55,944 bases of DNA from Betaproteobacteria bacterium (lineage in GTDB: Bacteria; Pseudomonadota; Gammaproteobacteria; Burkholderiales; Burkholderiaceae_C): contig JAGWOZ010000003.1 of assembly GCA_028870715.1 (NCBI GenBank), positions 1 through 55,944 on the forward strand. The letters are read 5' to 3'. Below, in pieces: positions 47,244 through 55,944 of this stretch. The position numbers were made by a program, and so were the translations under genes. Position 1 is the stretch's first letter. Each line of letters opens with the position of its first letter. The notes under the pieces are model-generated. The model was not told the origin of the DNA, made no database searches, and saw nothing but the letters and a program-made list of their open reading frames with translations.

Positions 47244-47714
47244 TCAGCGTCCCACCTTGGCGTGGCGGTTGCGCAATTCGCGCAGCCGCGCGCGCACGTC
47301 AGCCGGGGCGGGTGAACCGGTTGCGATCCGGGGGGCCGGCGTCGCGTTTCCCAGATCTCTCCCCGGTTCCTTGACCCGCACTGCAATGCGCACCAGCGGC
47401 CAACCGGCCTTTTGCAACTGACGCAGCAATAGCGGCCCATAGAGTTTGAGCTTGGCCGCGACCGCAGGCGAGGACGCGGTGAGCGCCCACACCCCGTCGA
47501 CCCACTTGCCCGGTTGCACGGCACTGGCGAGTTCGGCAGGCAGCGTCGTCTGGAGCATTGCCCACATCTGTTTGGACGTGAGTGCTTGCTCCTTGAGCGA
47601 AACCAGGACTTGCGTGCGCTGCATCCACAGGGGCAGCGCAGCCATGCTGGGGCCCGTTGGCGCAGGAGTGGCGGATCTGCGGGGTTTACGCAGCGGGGGG
47701 GCGTTGGTGGGCAT
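47244..47714 (-). CDS. DUF721 (DciA-like) protein
   Basis: About 156 residues. The DUF721 core is seen in MWAMLQTTLPAELASAVQPGKW, GVWALTASSPAVAAKLKLYGPLLLRQL and VRIAVRVKEPG. DUF721 proteins include DciA, which loads the replicative helicase DnaB in bacteria without DnaC. N-terminal extent is uncertain: ATG 47714 or ATG 47756 (14 residues longer), neither with a good ribosome binding site. It converges on lpxC and diverges from secA, the location where enteric bacteria have secM on the other strand. Confidence 0.72.
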   Translation of the reverse strand: MPTNAPPLRKPRRSATPAPTGPSMAALPLWMQRTQVLVSLKEQALTSKQMWAMLQTTLPAELASAVQPGKWVDGVWALTASSPAVAAKLKLYGPLLLRQLQKAGWPLVRIAVRVKEPGRDLGNATPAPRIATGSPAPADVRARLRELRNRHAKVGR

Positions 47715-47889
47715 GGTCGCGATTTGGCTCCATTGTCCCGCAAGGCCCGACAGCATCGTCTTGTGGGAGCGCTGGGTAGAATGCAAGTTTGACTTGCGCT
47801 GACAACCGGGGCGTGATGCGCGCCGATTGTCCCACCGTCCAGGGTATGGCCGCTTTGGCCTGCCCGGCGTGCCGCATCCAAAACGACCC

Positions 47890-50685
47890 ATGCCTGCAAC
47901 CTTCCTGACCCGTCTCTTTGGCAGCCGCAACGAGCGCCTGCTTCGCCAGTATCGCCGCGTTGTGCAGCGCATTAACGCGCTGGAGTCGCAGTTTGAAGGA
48001 CTTTCCGACGCTGAGTTGCGCGCCAAGACAGCTGAGTTCAAGCAGCAGGTCGCAAACGGCCGATCCCTCGACGATGTATTGCCAGAAGCCTTTGCCGTGG
48101 TCCGCGAAGGCGGCAAGCGAGCGCTCAAAATGCGCCACTTCGACGTGCAGCTTATCGGAGGTATGGCGCTGCACGACGGCAAGATTGCCGAAATGCGCAC
48201 CGGTGAGGGCAAAACTCTGGTCGGTACGCTTCCGGTCTATCTGAACGCACTGTCCGGCAAGGGCGTGCATGTGGTCACGGTCAATGACTACCTGGCCCAG
48301 CGCGACGCGCAATGGATGAGCCGGCTTTACAACTTTCTGGGACTCAGCGTGGGCATCAACCTGCCCAATATGGCCCGGGAGGAAAAGCAGGCCGCGTATG
48401 CATCCGATGTGACCTACGGCACGAACAACGAATACGGCTTTGATTATCTGCGCGACAACATGGTCTTCGAGCCCGGTGAACGGGTGCAGCGCGGGCTGAA
48501 CTATGCGTTGATTGACGAGGTTGATTCGATCCTGATCGACGAGGCACGCACGCCGCTCATCATCTCGGGCCAGGCCGAGGACAACACCGAGCTGTACATC
48601 AAGCTTGACAAGGTGGTGCCGCTTCTCGATCGCCAGATCGGCGAGGAAGACCCGATCACCGGCAAGGGGGTGGAAAAGCCCGGTGACTTCACGGTTGACG
48701 AAAAGAGCCACCAGGTCTACCTCACCGAATCCGGCCACGAGAAGGCCGAGCGCATTCTTGGCGAGATGGGCTTGATTCCCGAAGGCAGCTCGCTGTACGA
48801 CGCATCCAACATCGCGCTGATGCACCACCTGTATGCCGCGCTTCGCGCGCATCACCTCTATCACCGCGACCAGCATTACGTGGTGCAGAACGGCGAGGTG
48901 ATCATCGTGGACGAGTTCACCGGCCGCATCATGGTCGGGCGCCGTTGGTCCGATGGGCTTCACCAAGCCGTCGAAGCCAAGGAAGGCGTCAGGATTCAGA
49001 ACGAGAACCAGACGCTGGCGTCGATCACGTTCCAGAACTATTTCCGGATGTACGGCAAGCTCGCAGGCATGACCGGCACGGCCGATACCGAGGCCTATGA
49101 GTTCCAGGAAATCTACAAGCTGGAAACCGTGGTCATCCCCACGAACCGACCCAGCCAGCGCAAGGACTATCAAGACAAGGTCTACAAGACCGCGCGCGAG
49201 CGTGACCAGTCGGTGGTGGCCGATATCAAGGCCTGCTATGAGCGAGGTCAGCCGGTGCTCGTGGGCACGGCCTCCATCGAGGCCAGCGAGCACCTCTCGC
49301 TGCTGCTGAACAAGGAAAAGCTGCCGCACCAGGTGCTGAACGCCAAGCAGCACGCGCGCGAGGCCGAGATCGTCGCGCAGGCCGGGCGGCCGAAGATGAT
49401 CACCATCGCCACCAACATGGCCGGTCGGGGCACTGATATCGTGCTCGGCGGCAATGTGGAGAAACAGTGCGAGATCATCGAGGCCGACGCCAATCTTCCC
49501 GATGAAGACAAGCGCCAGCGCGTCGCGCAACTGCGCCAGGAATGGCAGGCGTTGCACGATCATGTGATTGCCGAGGGCGGCCTGCACATCGTCGGCACCG
49601 AGCGCAGCGAGTCGCGCCGTGTGGACAACCAGTTGCGCGGCCGGTCGGGTCGCCAAGGCGATCCGGGGTCGTCGCGGTTTTACCTCTCGCTGGACGATTC
49701 ACTCATGCGCATTTTTGCCGGTGACCGCGTGCGCGCGATCATGGATCGGCTCAAGATGCCCGAGGGTGAAGCGATCGAGGCTGGCATGGTCACGCGGTCG
49801 ATCGAATCGGCTCAGCGCAAGGTCGAGGCCCGCAATTTCGACGTGCGCAAGCAGCTTCTGGAATATGACGACGTTGCTAATGAGCAGCGCAAGATTCTCT
49901 ATGAGCAGCGCAACGCGATTCTTGACAACCAGGACGTGAGCGCGCAAATCGCCGACTTGCGCGAGGGCAGCGTTACGGATCTGGTGCACATGTTTGTGCC
50001 GCCGCAGAGCATGGAGGAGCAGTGGGATGTCGCTGGCATGGAGCGCGCCTTACGCGACGACATGCAGGTTGAATTGAGCCTGAAGGACTGGATCGAAGCG
50101 GACCAGACCATTACGGACGAAGACGTGCTGGAGCGTGTCCTGGAAGCTGTCAACGCCCACTACAAGGCCAAAGTCGACAGCGTGGGTGCGGCCAACTTTG
50201 CGGGCTTCGAGCGCATGGTCTTGCTGCAGTCGCTTGACCAGCACTGGCGCGAGCATCTTTCCGCGCTCGATTACTTGCGTCAGGGTATCCATCTTCGGGG
50301 TTATGCCCAAAAGCAGCCCAAGCAGGAATACAAGAGAGAGGCTTTCGAGCTGTTCGGGCAGATGCTCGACGCGGTAAAGAACGATGTCACGCGCACCCTA
50401 ATGACGGTACAGGTGCAGACTCAGGAACAGGCAGACGCTGCGGCAGAGCAAATTGAGCAGCGAGCGCAAAGTTTGATCAACGTCGTGTACCAGCATCCGG
50501 AGGCGGGCAGCGCCGTGCTGGCCGATGCGGGGCTAGCGGGCGAGGATGCAGCGGTGGCCGCGGCTGCCACAGGCACAGCAGTGATGCAACCGATCGTTAA
50601 CGCCTTGCCCAAAGTCGGGCGCAACGATCCCTGCCCGTGTGGCAGTGGCAAGAAATACAAGCATTGCCACGGCAAGTTGAACTAG
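47890..50685 (+). CDS. secA: Preprotein translocase ATPase SecA
   Basis: 931 residues. SecA drives export of unfolded proteins through SecYEG. N-terminal [20 protein letters not shown], Walker A GEGKT at 105-109, Walker B DEVD at 209-212, the [10 protein letters not shown] motif and [20 protein letters not shown] are all present. The C-terminal SEC-C zinc motif [13 protein letters not shown] (Cys915, Cys917, Cys926, His927) binds SecB and phospholipid. The ATG fixes the family start; longer frames run into the divergent upstream region. Confidence 0.98.
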   Translation: MPATFLTRLFGSRNERLLRQYRRVVQRINALESQFEGLSDAELRAKTAEFKQQVANGRSLDDVLPEAFAVVREGGKRALKMRHFDVQLIGGMALHDGKIAEMRTGEGKTLVGTLPVYLNALSGKGVHVVTVNDYLAQRDAQWMSRLYNFLGLSVGINLPNMAREEKQAAYASDVTYGTNNEYGFDYLRDNMVFEPGERVQRGLNYALIDEVDSILIDEARTPLIISGQAEDNTELYIKLDKVVPLLDRQIGEEDPITGKGVEKPGDFTVDEKSHQVYLTESGHEKAERILGEMGLIPEGSSLYDASNIALMHHLYAALRAHHLYHRDQHYVVQNGEVIIVDEFTGRIMVGRRWSDGLHQAVEAKEGVRIQNENQTLASITFQNYFRMYGKLAGMTGTADTEAYEFQEIYKLETVVIPTNRPSQRKDYQDKVYKTARERDQSVVADIKACYERGQPVLVGTASIEASEHLSLLLNKEKLPHQVLNAKQHAREAEIVAQAGRPKMITIATNMAGRGTDIVLGGNVEKQCEIIEADANLPDEDKRQRVAQLRQEWQALHDHVIAEGGLHIVGTERSESRRVDNQLRGRSGRQGDPGSSRFYLSLDDSLMRIFAGDRVRAIMDRLKMPEGEAIEAGMVTRSIESAQRKVEARNFDVRKQLLEYDDVANEQRKILYEQRNAILDNQDVSAQIADLREGSVTDLVHMFVPPQSMEEQWDVAGMERALRDDMQVELSLKDWIEADQTITDEDVLERVLEAVNAHYKAKVDSVGAANFAGFERMVLLQSLDQHWREHLSALDYLRQGIHLRGYAQKQPKQEYKREAFELFGQMLDAVKNDVTRTLMTVQVQTQEQADAAAEQIEQRAQSLINVVYQHPEAGSAVLADAGLAGEDAAVAAAATGTAVMQPIVNALPKVGRNDPCPCGSGKKYKHCHGKLN

Positions 50686-50802
50686 GGTGCGACGAGCGTA
50701 CCCGGGGGTGGAGTCCTCGCCGCTGGGAGTGCGCTTTGGGCGACCCTGCAAACCCGTCTCACCAGACGACCCGACGACCTAAGCCCTGATGGAGTGCGCG
50801 CC

Positions 50803-52038
50803 ATGGCTGTGAATCTTCTTCCTCCCGATCCCGTTGCCTTGCATGATGTGCCGGGAGTGCGCATCGGCGTGTCGCAAGCCGGCATCCGCAAGGCGGGGCG
50901 TACCGATCTGACGTTGTTCTTGTTCGACGCGGGCACCCAGGTTGCGGGCGTCTTCACGCGCAACCGGTTCTGTGCCGCGCCGGTACAGGTTTGTCGTGAG
51001 CATCTGGGGCAGGCGCAGTGCGGGCCGATGCGCGCACTGGTTGTCAATACGGGCTGCGCCAACGCGGGCACCGGCGCTTCCGGCCTGTTTGCCGCGCGCC
51101 AAAGCTGCGAGGCCGTTGCGGCGCTTGTGGGCGTGCAGGCGCAGGAGGTCTTGCCGTTTTCCACAGGGGTCATTCTGGAGCCGCTTGCGGTGGACAAGCT
51201 CGTCGGCGGGCTGCCCGCGGCTCTGGCTGGCGCCCGCGCGGATGCATGGGCTGACGCAGCGGCGGCCATCATGACGACCGACACGGTGCCCAAGGCGGCA
51301 AGCGCGCGCATCGTCATTGACGGCGTGCCGGTTACCGTCACGGGCATTGCGAAAGGCGCGGGGATGATCCGCCCGAACATGGCCACCATGCTCGGTTTCG
51401 TTGCAACCGATGCGCCTGTGGCTGCCGCTGTTTTGGCGCAGCTCGCGCGTGAGGTCGCCGACGCGTCGTTCAACTGCATCACGGTCGATGGCGACACATC
51501 CACGAATGATTCGCTGATCGTCGCTGCCACGGGCCGAGCCGCGCTTCCCGTCATCAGCGCGGTCGCCAGCCCCCAGGCGCAGCTGTTGCGCCAGGCGCTC
51601 ACGGCGGTTGCGCTGGAGTTGGCGCAGGCCATCGTGCGCGATGGCGAGGGTGCAACCAAGTTCATCACCATCGCGGTCCACGGTGCAAAAACGCGCGATG
51701 AGGCGCGCCAGGTCGCTTACGCCGTGGCACACTCACCCTTGGTGAAGACGGCCTTTTTCGCGAGTGACCCGAATCTCGGCCGCATCCTGGCGGCGGTCGG
51801 TTATGCGGGAATTGAGGACCTCGACGTGGACGGGGTCGACCTTTATCTTGACGAGGTCCATGTCGCCACGCGCGGTGGCCGCCACCCGCAGTACCAGGAG
51901 GCTGACGGCAGGCGCGTGATGGCGAAGCCGGAAATTGGCGTGCGCATCCTTCTTGGCCGTGGCGACGCCCACGCCACGGTGTGGACCTGCGACCTGTCGC
52001 ACGATTACGTCTCGATCAACGCCGACTACCGGAGCTGA
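50803..52038 (+). CDS. argJ: Bifunctional ornithine acetyltransferase/N-acetylglutamate synthase
   Basis: 411 residues. ArgJ recycles the acetyl group in arginine synthesis. The self-cleavage site is [16 protein letters not shown], with Thr195 as the new N-terminal nucleophile. [12 protein letters not shown] and the [16 protein letters not shown] and [11 protein letters not shown] segments are typical. Presence of both N- and C-terminal parts suggests dual activity, though some homologs only do ornithine acetyltransfer. Next gene starts four bases after the stop. Confidence 0.95.
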   Translation: MAVNLLPPDPVALHDVPGVRIGVSQAGIRKAGRTDLTLFLFDAGTQVAGVFTRNRFCAAPVQVCREHLGQAQCGPMRALVVNTGCANAGTGASGLFAARQSCEAVAALVGVQAQEVLPFSTGVILEPLAVDKLVGGLPAALAGARADAWADAAAAIMTTDTVPKAASARIVIDGVPVTVTGIAKGAGMIRPNMATMLGFVATDAPVAAAVLAQLAREVADASFNCITVDGDTSTNDSLIVAATGRAALPVISAVASPQAQLLRQALTAVALELAQAIVRDGEGATKFITIAVHGAKTRDEARQVAYAVAHSPLVKTAFFASDPNLGRILAAVGYAGIEDLDVDGVDLYLDEVHVATRGGRHPQYQEADGRRVMAKPEIGVRILLGRGDAHATVWTCDLSHDYVSINADYRS

Positions 52039-52042
52039 AGCG

Positions 52043-52948
52043 ATGGCCAAGCGCGATGATGCCCACGCCGGTCTGGATCGGGGAGGACAACTATCGGCGC
52101 TGCTTGATCAGGCCGAGCGGGTTCTGACCCGTCTGGAGCAGGCGTTTGCACCCGCTCCGCTTGCTCCTGATTGGACCTCTGCGGTGGCCTTTCGCTGGCG
52201 CAAGCGTGGCAACCGGACCTGGCTGCAAGCGGTGCGCCACCTCTCGCCGATTGCGCTCGACGACTTGCAGGGCATTGACGAGCAAAAGCGGCGCGTGGAG
52301 CGCAACACCGGTCAATTCACAGCAGGCAAGCCTGCGAACAATGTCTTGTTAACGGGTGCCAGGGGTACCGGAAAATCCTCGCTAGTCAAGGCCTGCTTGA
52401 ACAAATACGCGCCCAAGGGGCTGCGCCTCATCGAGATGGACAAGACCGATCTCGTCGATCTGCCCGACCTGATGGATCTGCTCGTGGACCGACCCGAGCG
52501 TTTCATCGTGTTCGCCGACGATCTGTCGTTTGACGAGGGAGAGGTCGGTTACAAGGCGCTCAAGTCGGTGCTCGATGGTTCCATCGCAGCGCAGGCCGAC
52601 AACGTGCTGATCTACGCCACGTCCAATCGACGTCACCTGCTGCCCGAGTACATGCACGAGAACCTCACCTACCAGCATACGGAAAGTGGCGAGGTGCACC
52701 CGGGCGAGGTGGTGGAGGAAAAGATCAGCCTTTCCGACCGATTTGGCCTATGGGTGAGCTTTTATCCGTTCGATCAGGATCACTACCTGCGAATCGTCGA
52801 GCATTGGCTGCAGGCGTTCGGCGCCACACCCAAACAAGCCAGCAGTGCGCACGCAGAGGCGCTGGTGTGGGCGCTCGAGAGGGGTTCACGCTCCGGGCGC
52901 ATCGCGTGGCAGTTCGCGCGCGATTATGCCGGTCGCAAGGCGCGCTGA
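52043..52948 (+). CDS. DUF815 AAA-family ATPase
   Basis: 301 residues. Walker A is GARGTGKS at 105-112, Walker B is FIVFADDLSFD at 154-164, and a sensor-like ATSNRRHLLPEYM follows. The preceding segment LQGIDEQKRRVERNTGQF is a hallmark of the family. Function is not established. In Betaproteobacteria it commonly sits between argJ and mutT, as here; its stop overlaps the nudix start (TGATG), so the two are coupled. Confidence 0.88.
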   Translation: MAKRDDAHAGLDRGGQLSALLDQAERVLTRLEQAFAPAPLAPDWTSAVAFRWRKRGNRTWLQAVRHLSPIALDDLQGIDEQKRRVERNTGQFTAGKPANNVLLTGARGTGKSSLVKACLNKYAPKGLRLIEMDKTDLVDLPDLMDLLVDRPERFIVFADDLSFDEGEVGYKALKSVLDGSIAAQADNVLIYATSNRRHLLPEYMHENLTYQHTESGEVHPGEVVEEKISLSDRFGLWVSFYPFDQDHYLRIVEHWLQAFGATPKQASSAHAEALVWALERGSRSGRIAWQFARDYAGRKAR

Positions 52949-53364
52949 TGCACGAGCCTTCGCAGGCCGAGCGTTCGCTCGTGCCCGTCGCAGTCGGCGT
53001 GCTGGTGCGGGCAGACGGCAGTTTCCTGTTGGCTAGCAGGCCTGCGGGCAAGCCCTACGCAGGTTATTGGGAATTTCCCGGCGGGAAGATCGAGCAAGGC
53101 GAGACGCTTCTGCAGGCGCTGGCACGCGAACTGCGCGAGGAACTCGGCATTACCCATGTCCAGGCGTCTTACTGGCGATCTTGCGTGATGGACTACCCCC
53201 ACGCCCGGGTCGAACTCCAGTTCTGCAAGGTCACGCAGTGGGAGGGTGATCTGCGACCCTGTGAGGGGCAAGCCCTTTCTTGGGAACGCCTGCCGGTGCG
53301 CGTAACGCCAGTGTTGCCTGGGACCCTCCCCGTGCTGCAATGGCTGGCCGAGGAGCGTGAGTAG
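52948..53364 (+). CDS. MutT-like nudix hydrolase (8-oxo-dGTP)
   Basis: 138 residues. The nudix box GKIEQGETLLQALARELREELGI (46-68) matches G-x5-E-x7-R-E-x2-E-E-x-G-I. GKPYAGYWEFPGG is typical of MutT, which hydrolyses 8-oxo-dGTP, and MutT/MutY/MutM together form the GO system. The ATG overlaps the DUF815 stop. Substrate is inferred from the family and length. Confidence 0.88.
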   Translation: MHEPSQAERSLVPVAVGVLVRADGSFLLASRPAGKPYAGYWEFPGGKIEQGETLLQALARELREELGITHVQASYWRSCVMDYPHARVELQFCKVTQWEGDLRPCEGQALSWERLPVRVTPVLPGTLPVLQWLAEERE

Positions 53365-53419
53365 ACCGGTGCGCGGCGTTTGACCCCGGATTAACGCACG
53401 GGGCTTACCGCGCACTTGG

Positions 53420-53659
53420 TCAGTGTTTGGCCGCCTGCTGTGGCTCGGACGCCCGGGCCGATGGATCGTCCGTCTCCTCACCAGTGACTGGCGTGGTCGC
53501 GACACGATACTGCTCACTGGCCCAGGCGCCGAAATCCATGTTTTTGCAGCGTTCGCTGCAAAAGGGGCGCCAGGGATTGTCCACAGCATAGCGACTGGCT
53601 CCACCGCAAGCCGGGCAGCGCACGCTGCGCATCGTGGGTGATTTCTCAGAGGCACTCAT
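53420..53659 (-). CDS. yacG: DNA gyrase inhibitor YacG
   Basis: 79 residues with a treble-clef zinc finger: C15, C18, C34 and C38 in CPACGGASRYAVDNPWRPFCSERC. E. coli YacG binds the GyrB C-terminal domain and blocks DNA binding. The start at 53659 overlaps the zapD stop (ATGA), which is preferred over a start six bases upstream. The tail is hydrophilic. Confidence 0.9.
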   Translation of the reverse strand: MSASEKSPTMRSVRCPACGGASRYAVDNPWRPFCSERCKNMDFGAWASEQYRVATTPVTGEETDDPSARASEPQQAAKH

Positions 53660-54408
53660 GGACACAGGGCAATTTCAAAGGCGACGTCCGTCGTCACGGG
53701 CTTCAGCTTCCAATCAGCGTCCGGCCGCATGTAGCGCACCGACACCATGAGGCGGTGACCCGTGGTCTCAGGCACCACGCCCAGCGCGCCGTCCACCCGC
53801 AGCCGCATGAGCTGGTACGTGCGTCCGGACAGATTCTGTTGGTAAGTGCCGCCAGCAGCCAGCGTCTTGTGTGGGGTCCCGGAATCCCGAAGAAGGCGCA
53901 GAAGCAGTTCAACGGTCATCGCCAGCGGGCTGAACACCTCCATCCAGCGCGCCATATCCAACCGTCGCTGGTCTTCCGGCAGATGCTGCCATGCGTAGTA
54001 CGCAGGCAAGTCGAATTCACAGGTTCCGCCGGGAATGCTGGCGCGGCTGCGGATGGCCATCAGCCACTCGTTCTCCAGCAGGGGTTGACCAGGTTTGCCC
54101 AGTTGCTGGCTCAAGCCTTGAAATGCTGCATCAATTTCCGCCAGCACCTCGTCCAAGGCCTGCTCGGACACGGCTGAATTACCGCGAAAGCCAAGGAATT
54201 GCTGCCGTTGACGCTCCAGATCCTTCAACAGATCGGATTTGAGATCCTGACGCGTGGCGACATCCATGATCTCGAACATCGAGAGCAGGGCGTAGTGATG
54301 ATCAAACGGGTGGGCACGCTGCAGCAGAAAGTTCACCCGGCGAAACAGGTATTCGAGGCGCAACAGGGTGCGAACGCGTTCGCTCAGGGGATATTCGTAA
54401 AGGATCAC
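53656..54408 (-). CDS. zapD: Cell division protein ZapD
   Basis: 250 residues. ZapD cross-links FtsZ filaments by binding the FtsZ C-terminal tail, which is also encoded in this window. The N-terminus MILYEYPLSERVRTLLRLEYLFRR and the C-terminal strand-rich part with RPDADWKLKPVTTDVAFEIALCP are typical. It is followed by yacG with a four-base overlap, and lies in the coaE-zapD-yacG block common to Beta- and Gammaproteobacteria. Confidence 0.93.
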   Translation of the reverse strand: MILYEYPLSERVRTLLRLEYLFRRVNFLLQRAHPFDHHYALLSMFEIMDVATRQDLKSDLLKDLERQRQQFLGFRGNSAVSEQALDEVLAEIDAAFQGLSQQLGKPGQPLLENEWLMAIRSRASIPGGTCEFDLPAYYAWQHLPEDQRRLDMARWMEVFSPLAMTVELLLRLLRDSGTPHKTLAAGGTYQQNLSGRTYQLMRLRVDGALGVVPETTGHRLMVSVRYMRPDADWKLKPVTTDVAFEIALCP

Positions 54409-54539
54409 GGGCCGGTGGGGGTTGAATGCGCAGCGATCGGGTGAAACGCCCGTGCCGCCACGTGCCCTTCAGAGTCAAACGAAAAAAGGGCAGGCGTCAA
54501 GCACGCTCGTTGACATTGTCATGCATGTGGCACGGGAAT

Positions 54540-55178
54540 TCAAATTGCGCCGGCCATCTGCAGGTACTGCGCATGAAGCGCGCGCGTGCGCGACCGCAAT
54601 GCGTCAAGGCTGGTACTGTTATCGATCAGATCGTCGGCAACGCGGCGTCGGGCTTCACGCGTGGCCTGGGTCGCCATGATGGCGCGCACCTCTTCGGCGC
54701 TGAGCCCCGAACGGTGCATCACACGTGCGATCTGAAGGGCCTCGGGACAGTCAACCACAGCGATGCGGTCCAGGTAAGCGCGCCAACGCGCGAGGCCTTC
54801 GACCAGGAGCGGAACGACGAGAACGAGATAGTTGCCCTTCACCATGGATGCCCGTTCGCGCAGCACTTCGCCCACGCGGGGGTGGAGGATGGATTCGAGT
54901 TGGTGGCGCAACGCCGGATCCGCAAATACGGCAGCGCGCATGCGGGCGCGGTCAAGCGCGCCTTGTGCGGTAATCATGGCATCACCAAACGCTGCGCGCA
55001 GCGGTTCAATGGCGGCGCCGCCAGGGGCAGTGAGCTCATGCGAGATGCGGTCAGCATCCAACACGGCGGCTCCCATTTCAGCAAGAAGCTCGGCCACGGC
55101 AGATTTGCCCGAGCCGATGCCTCCGGTGAGACCGACCGTGAAACGACGCGGGGTCAGCCCAGGGGACGATGCCACCAT
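54540..55178 (-). CDS. coaE: Dephospho-CoA kinase
   Basis: 212 residues. It makes CoA from dephospho-CoA. P-loop GGIGSGKS is at 19-26 within FTVGLTGGIGSGKSAVAE, followed by DADRISHELT and the DRARMRAAVFADPALRHQLESILHP region and VLVVPLLVEG. It lies between pilD and zapD, with 12 bases to pilD and about 130 bases to zapD. Confidence 0.95.
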   Translation of the reverse strand: MVASSPGLTPRRFTVGLTGGIGSGKSAVAELLAEMGAAVLDADRISHELTAPGGAAIEPLRAAFGDAMITAQGALDRARMRAAVFADPALRHQLESILHPRVGEVLRERASMVKGNYLVLVVPLLVEGLARWRAYLDRIAVVDCPEALQIARVMHRSGLSAEEVRAIMATQATREARRRVADDLIDNSTSLDALRSRTRALHAQYLQMAGAI

Positions 55179-55190
55179 GCTTGGACCCGA

Positions 55191-55944
55191 TCAGGCGCCA
55201 CCGGGCAGCACCCAGGCGATGAGTTGTGCGGGGCCGAGCAACAGCATGATCAGGCCTGCCGTTGCCAGGAATGGGCCGAAGGGAATGGGTTTGCCGCGCT
55301 CGGCTAGCCCGCTGAACTGCAGCGCAATGCCAATGACGGCGCCGGCCACAGCCGACAGCAAAATGATGGGCAGCAAGGCGACCACGCCGAACCAGGCGCC
55401 AAGCGCGGCGAAGAGTTTGAAGTCGCCGTAGCCCATGCCTTCCTTGCCCGTGAGCAGCTTGAACGCCTGATACACGATCCAAAGGCTGGCATAGCCGACG
55501 GCAGCTCCCCACACGGCTTGCGGCAGAAAGCTGGGATCCAGGGCGGCATGCAGCAGAAGGCCCAGCCAAAGCAGCGGCAGCGTGATGCTGTCCGGCAAGA
55601 GCGTGGTGTCGTAATCGATGAATGCCAGGGCAATCAGGGCCCACAGGAGCATCACCAGTCCCAAGGACCAGGGTGACAAGCCATGCAGCGCAATCACCGA
55701 GGCACTCAGGATGCCGGAGAGCAGTTCCACCAACGGATAACGCGCCGCGATGCGCGCGCCACAACCCGAGCAGCGCGCCCGCAGCAGAATCCAGCTCAGA
55801 ACTGGAACGTTCTCCCACCAGCGGATCGCATGTCCGCAGTGGCCGCAGCGTGAATGCGGATGCAACAGGTTAAAGGGCTCGCTTGTGGATGGTTCGAGTT
55901 CCGGATGCAGGGTGGCTTGGGCGTCACGCTGCCAGGCGTTTTCG
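55191..55944 (-). CDS. pilD: Prepilin peptidase/N-methyltransferase PilD (5' end outside window)
   Basis: At least 251 residues; the start lies beyond the right edge. It cleaves and methylates type IV pilin or type II secretion precursors. Two CxxC pairs (CGHCGHAIRW, CSGCGARI) form the zinc site, and the active-site aspartates are in FIDYDTTLLPD and GYGDFKLFAALGAWFG. Eight membrane segments are expected. The frame stays open through the edge, reading ENAWQRDAQATLHPE upstream of an internal TTG, so the true start is further right. coaE follows 12 bases downstream. Confidence 0.93.
   Translation of the reverse strand, partial: ENAWQRDAQATLHPELEPSTSEPFNLLHPHSRCGHCGHAIRWWENVPVLSWILLRARCSGCGARIAARYPLVELLSGILSASVIALHGLSPWSLGLVMLLWALIALAFIDYDTTLLPDSITLPLLWLGLLLHAALDPSFLPQAVWGAAVGYASLWIVYQAFKLLTGKEGMGYGDFKLFAALGAWFGVVALLPIILLSAVAGAVIGIALQFSGLAERGKPIPFGPFLATAGLIMLLLGPAQLIAWVLPGGA

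Noticed and set aside
47686-49656. 656-codon minus-strand frame antisense to secA
   Set aside because: Created by codon bias of secA on the opposite strand; sequence is His/Val/Asp rich without motifs.
1-55944. CRISPR array, prophage, or defence island
   Set aside because: No regularly spaced repeats, cas-like genes, integrases, phage structural genes or restriction genes were seen.

Overview
The window is a GC-rich bacterial chromosome segment. Gene content and order point to a betaproteobacterium of the order Burkholderiales. The evidence is the hrcA/nadK/recN block, lolB-ispE-tRNA(Gln)-prs-rplY, a complete dcw (division and cell wall) cluster ending in lpxC-secA-argJ, and the pilD-coaE-zapD-yacG block. 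A fused murE-murF gene narrows it to lineages around Comamonadaceae, Rubrivivax or Thiomonas-like bacteria. This placement is an inference; no 16S gene is present.

Layout. (1) 1-6.3 kb is accessory and partly decayed. It holds a disrupted YCII-like gene, a YiiX-like papain-fold protein, a DsbC/DsbG-like periplasmic thiol protein, a patatin-like phospholipase, a small exported protein with NPCAP repeats, an exported beta-propeller protein and an exported DUF302 protein. Two gene-poor stretches lie here. (2) 6.3-13.8 kb: tRNA with anticodon CAU (probably Ile2), uspA-like, hrcA, nadK, recN, rapZ, a LON-domain protein and mutY. (3) 13.8-22.4 kb: a dynamin-like GTPase coupled to mutY, mutM, a TPR protein, lolB, ispE, tRNA-Gln, prs, rplY and a strong bidirectional terminator. 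(4) 22.4-28.6 kb: acyl-CoA thioesterase, ATM1-like ABC exporter, an 18-bp tandem repeat, pyrC, RNase P RNA, a HIT protein, DUF190 plus fluoride channel crcB, and about 0.8 kb without a confident gene. (5) 28.6-47.2 kb: mraZ-rsmH-ftsL-ftsI-murEF-mraY-murD-ftsW-murG-murC-ddl-ftsQ-ftsA-ftsZ-lpxC, driven from a clear promoter overlapped by a four-fold MraZ-box array. (6) 47.2-55.9 kb: a DciA-like DUF721 gene divergent from secA, then argJ, a DUF815 ATPase, mutT-like nudix, and on the minus strand yacG, zapD, coaE and a prepilin peptidase cut by the window end.

How the genes work together. The dcw genes supply the cytoplasmic peptidoglycan precursor pathway (MurC to MurG, MraY, Ddl), septal synthesis (FtsI, FtsW), divisome assembly (FtsL, FtsQ, FtsA, FtsZ) and the committed step of lipid A synthesis (LpxC). 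Most adjacent genes there overlap by 1-11 bases, so they are probably one translationally coupled operon. MutM, MutY and the nudix protein together form the oxidised-guanine (GO) repair set, although they are not in one operon.

I found no CRISPR array, no intact insertion sequence and no convincing phage or defence system. The most notable items are the MurE-MurF fusion, the MraZ operator array, the broken YCII-like gene, the dynamin-mutY coupling, the variable-looking 18-bp repeat, and two long GC hairpins between ftsZ and lpxC.
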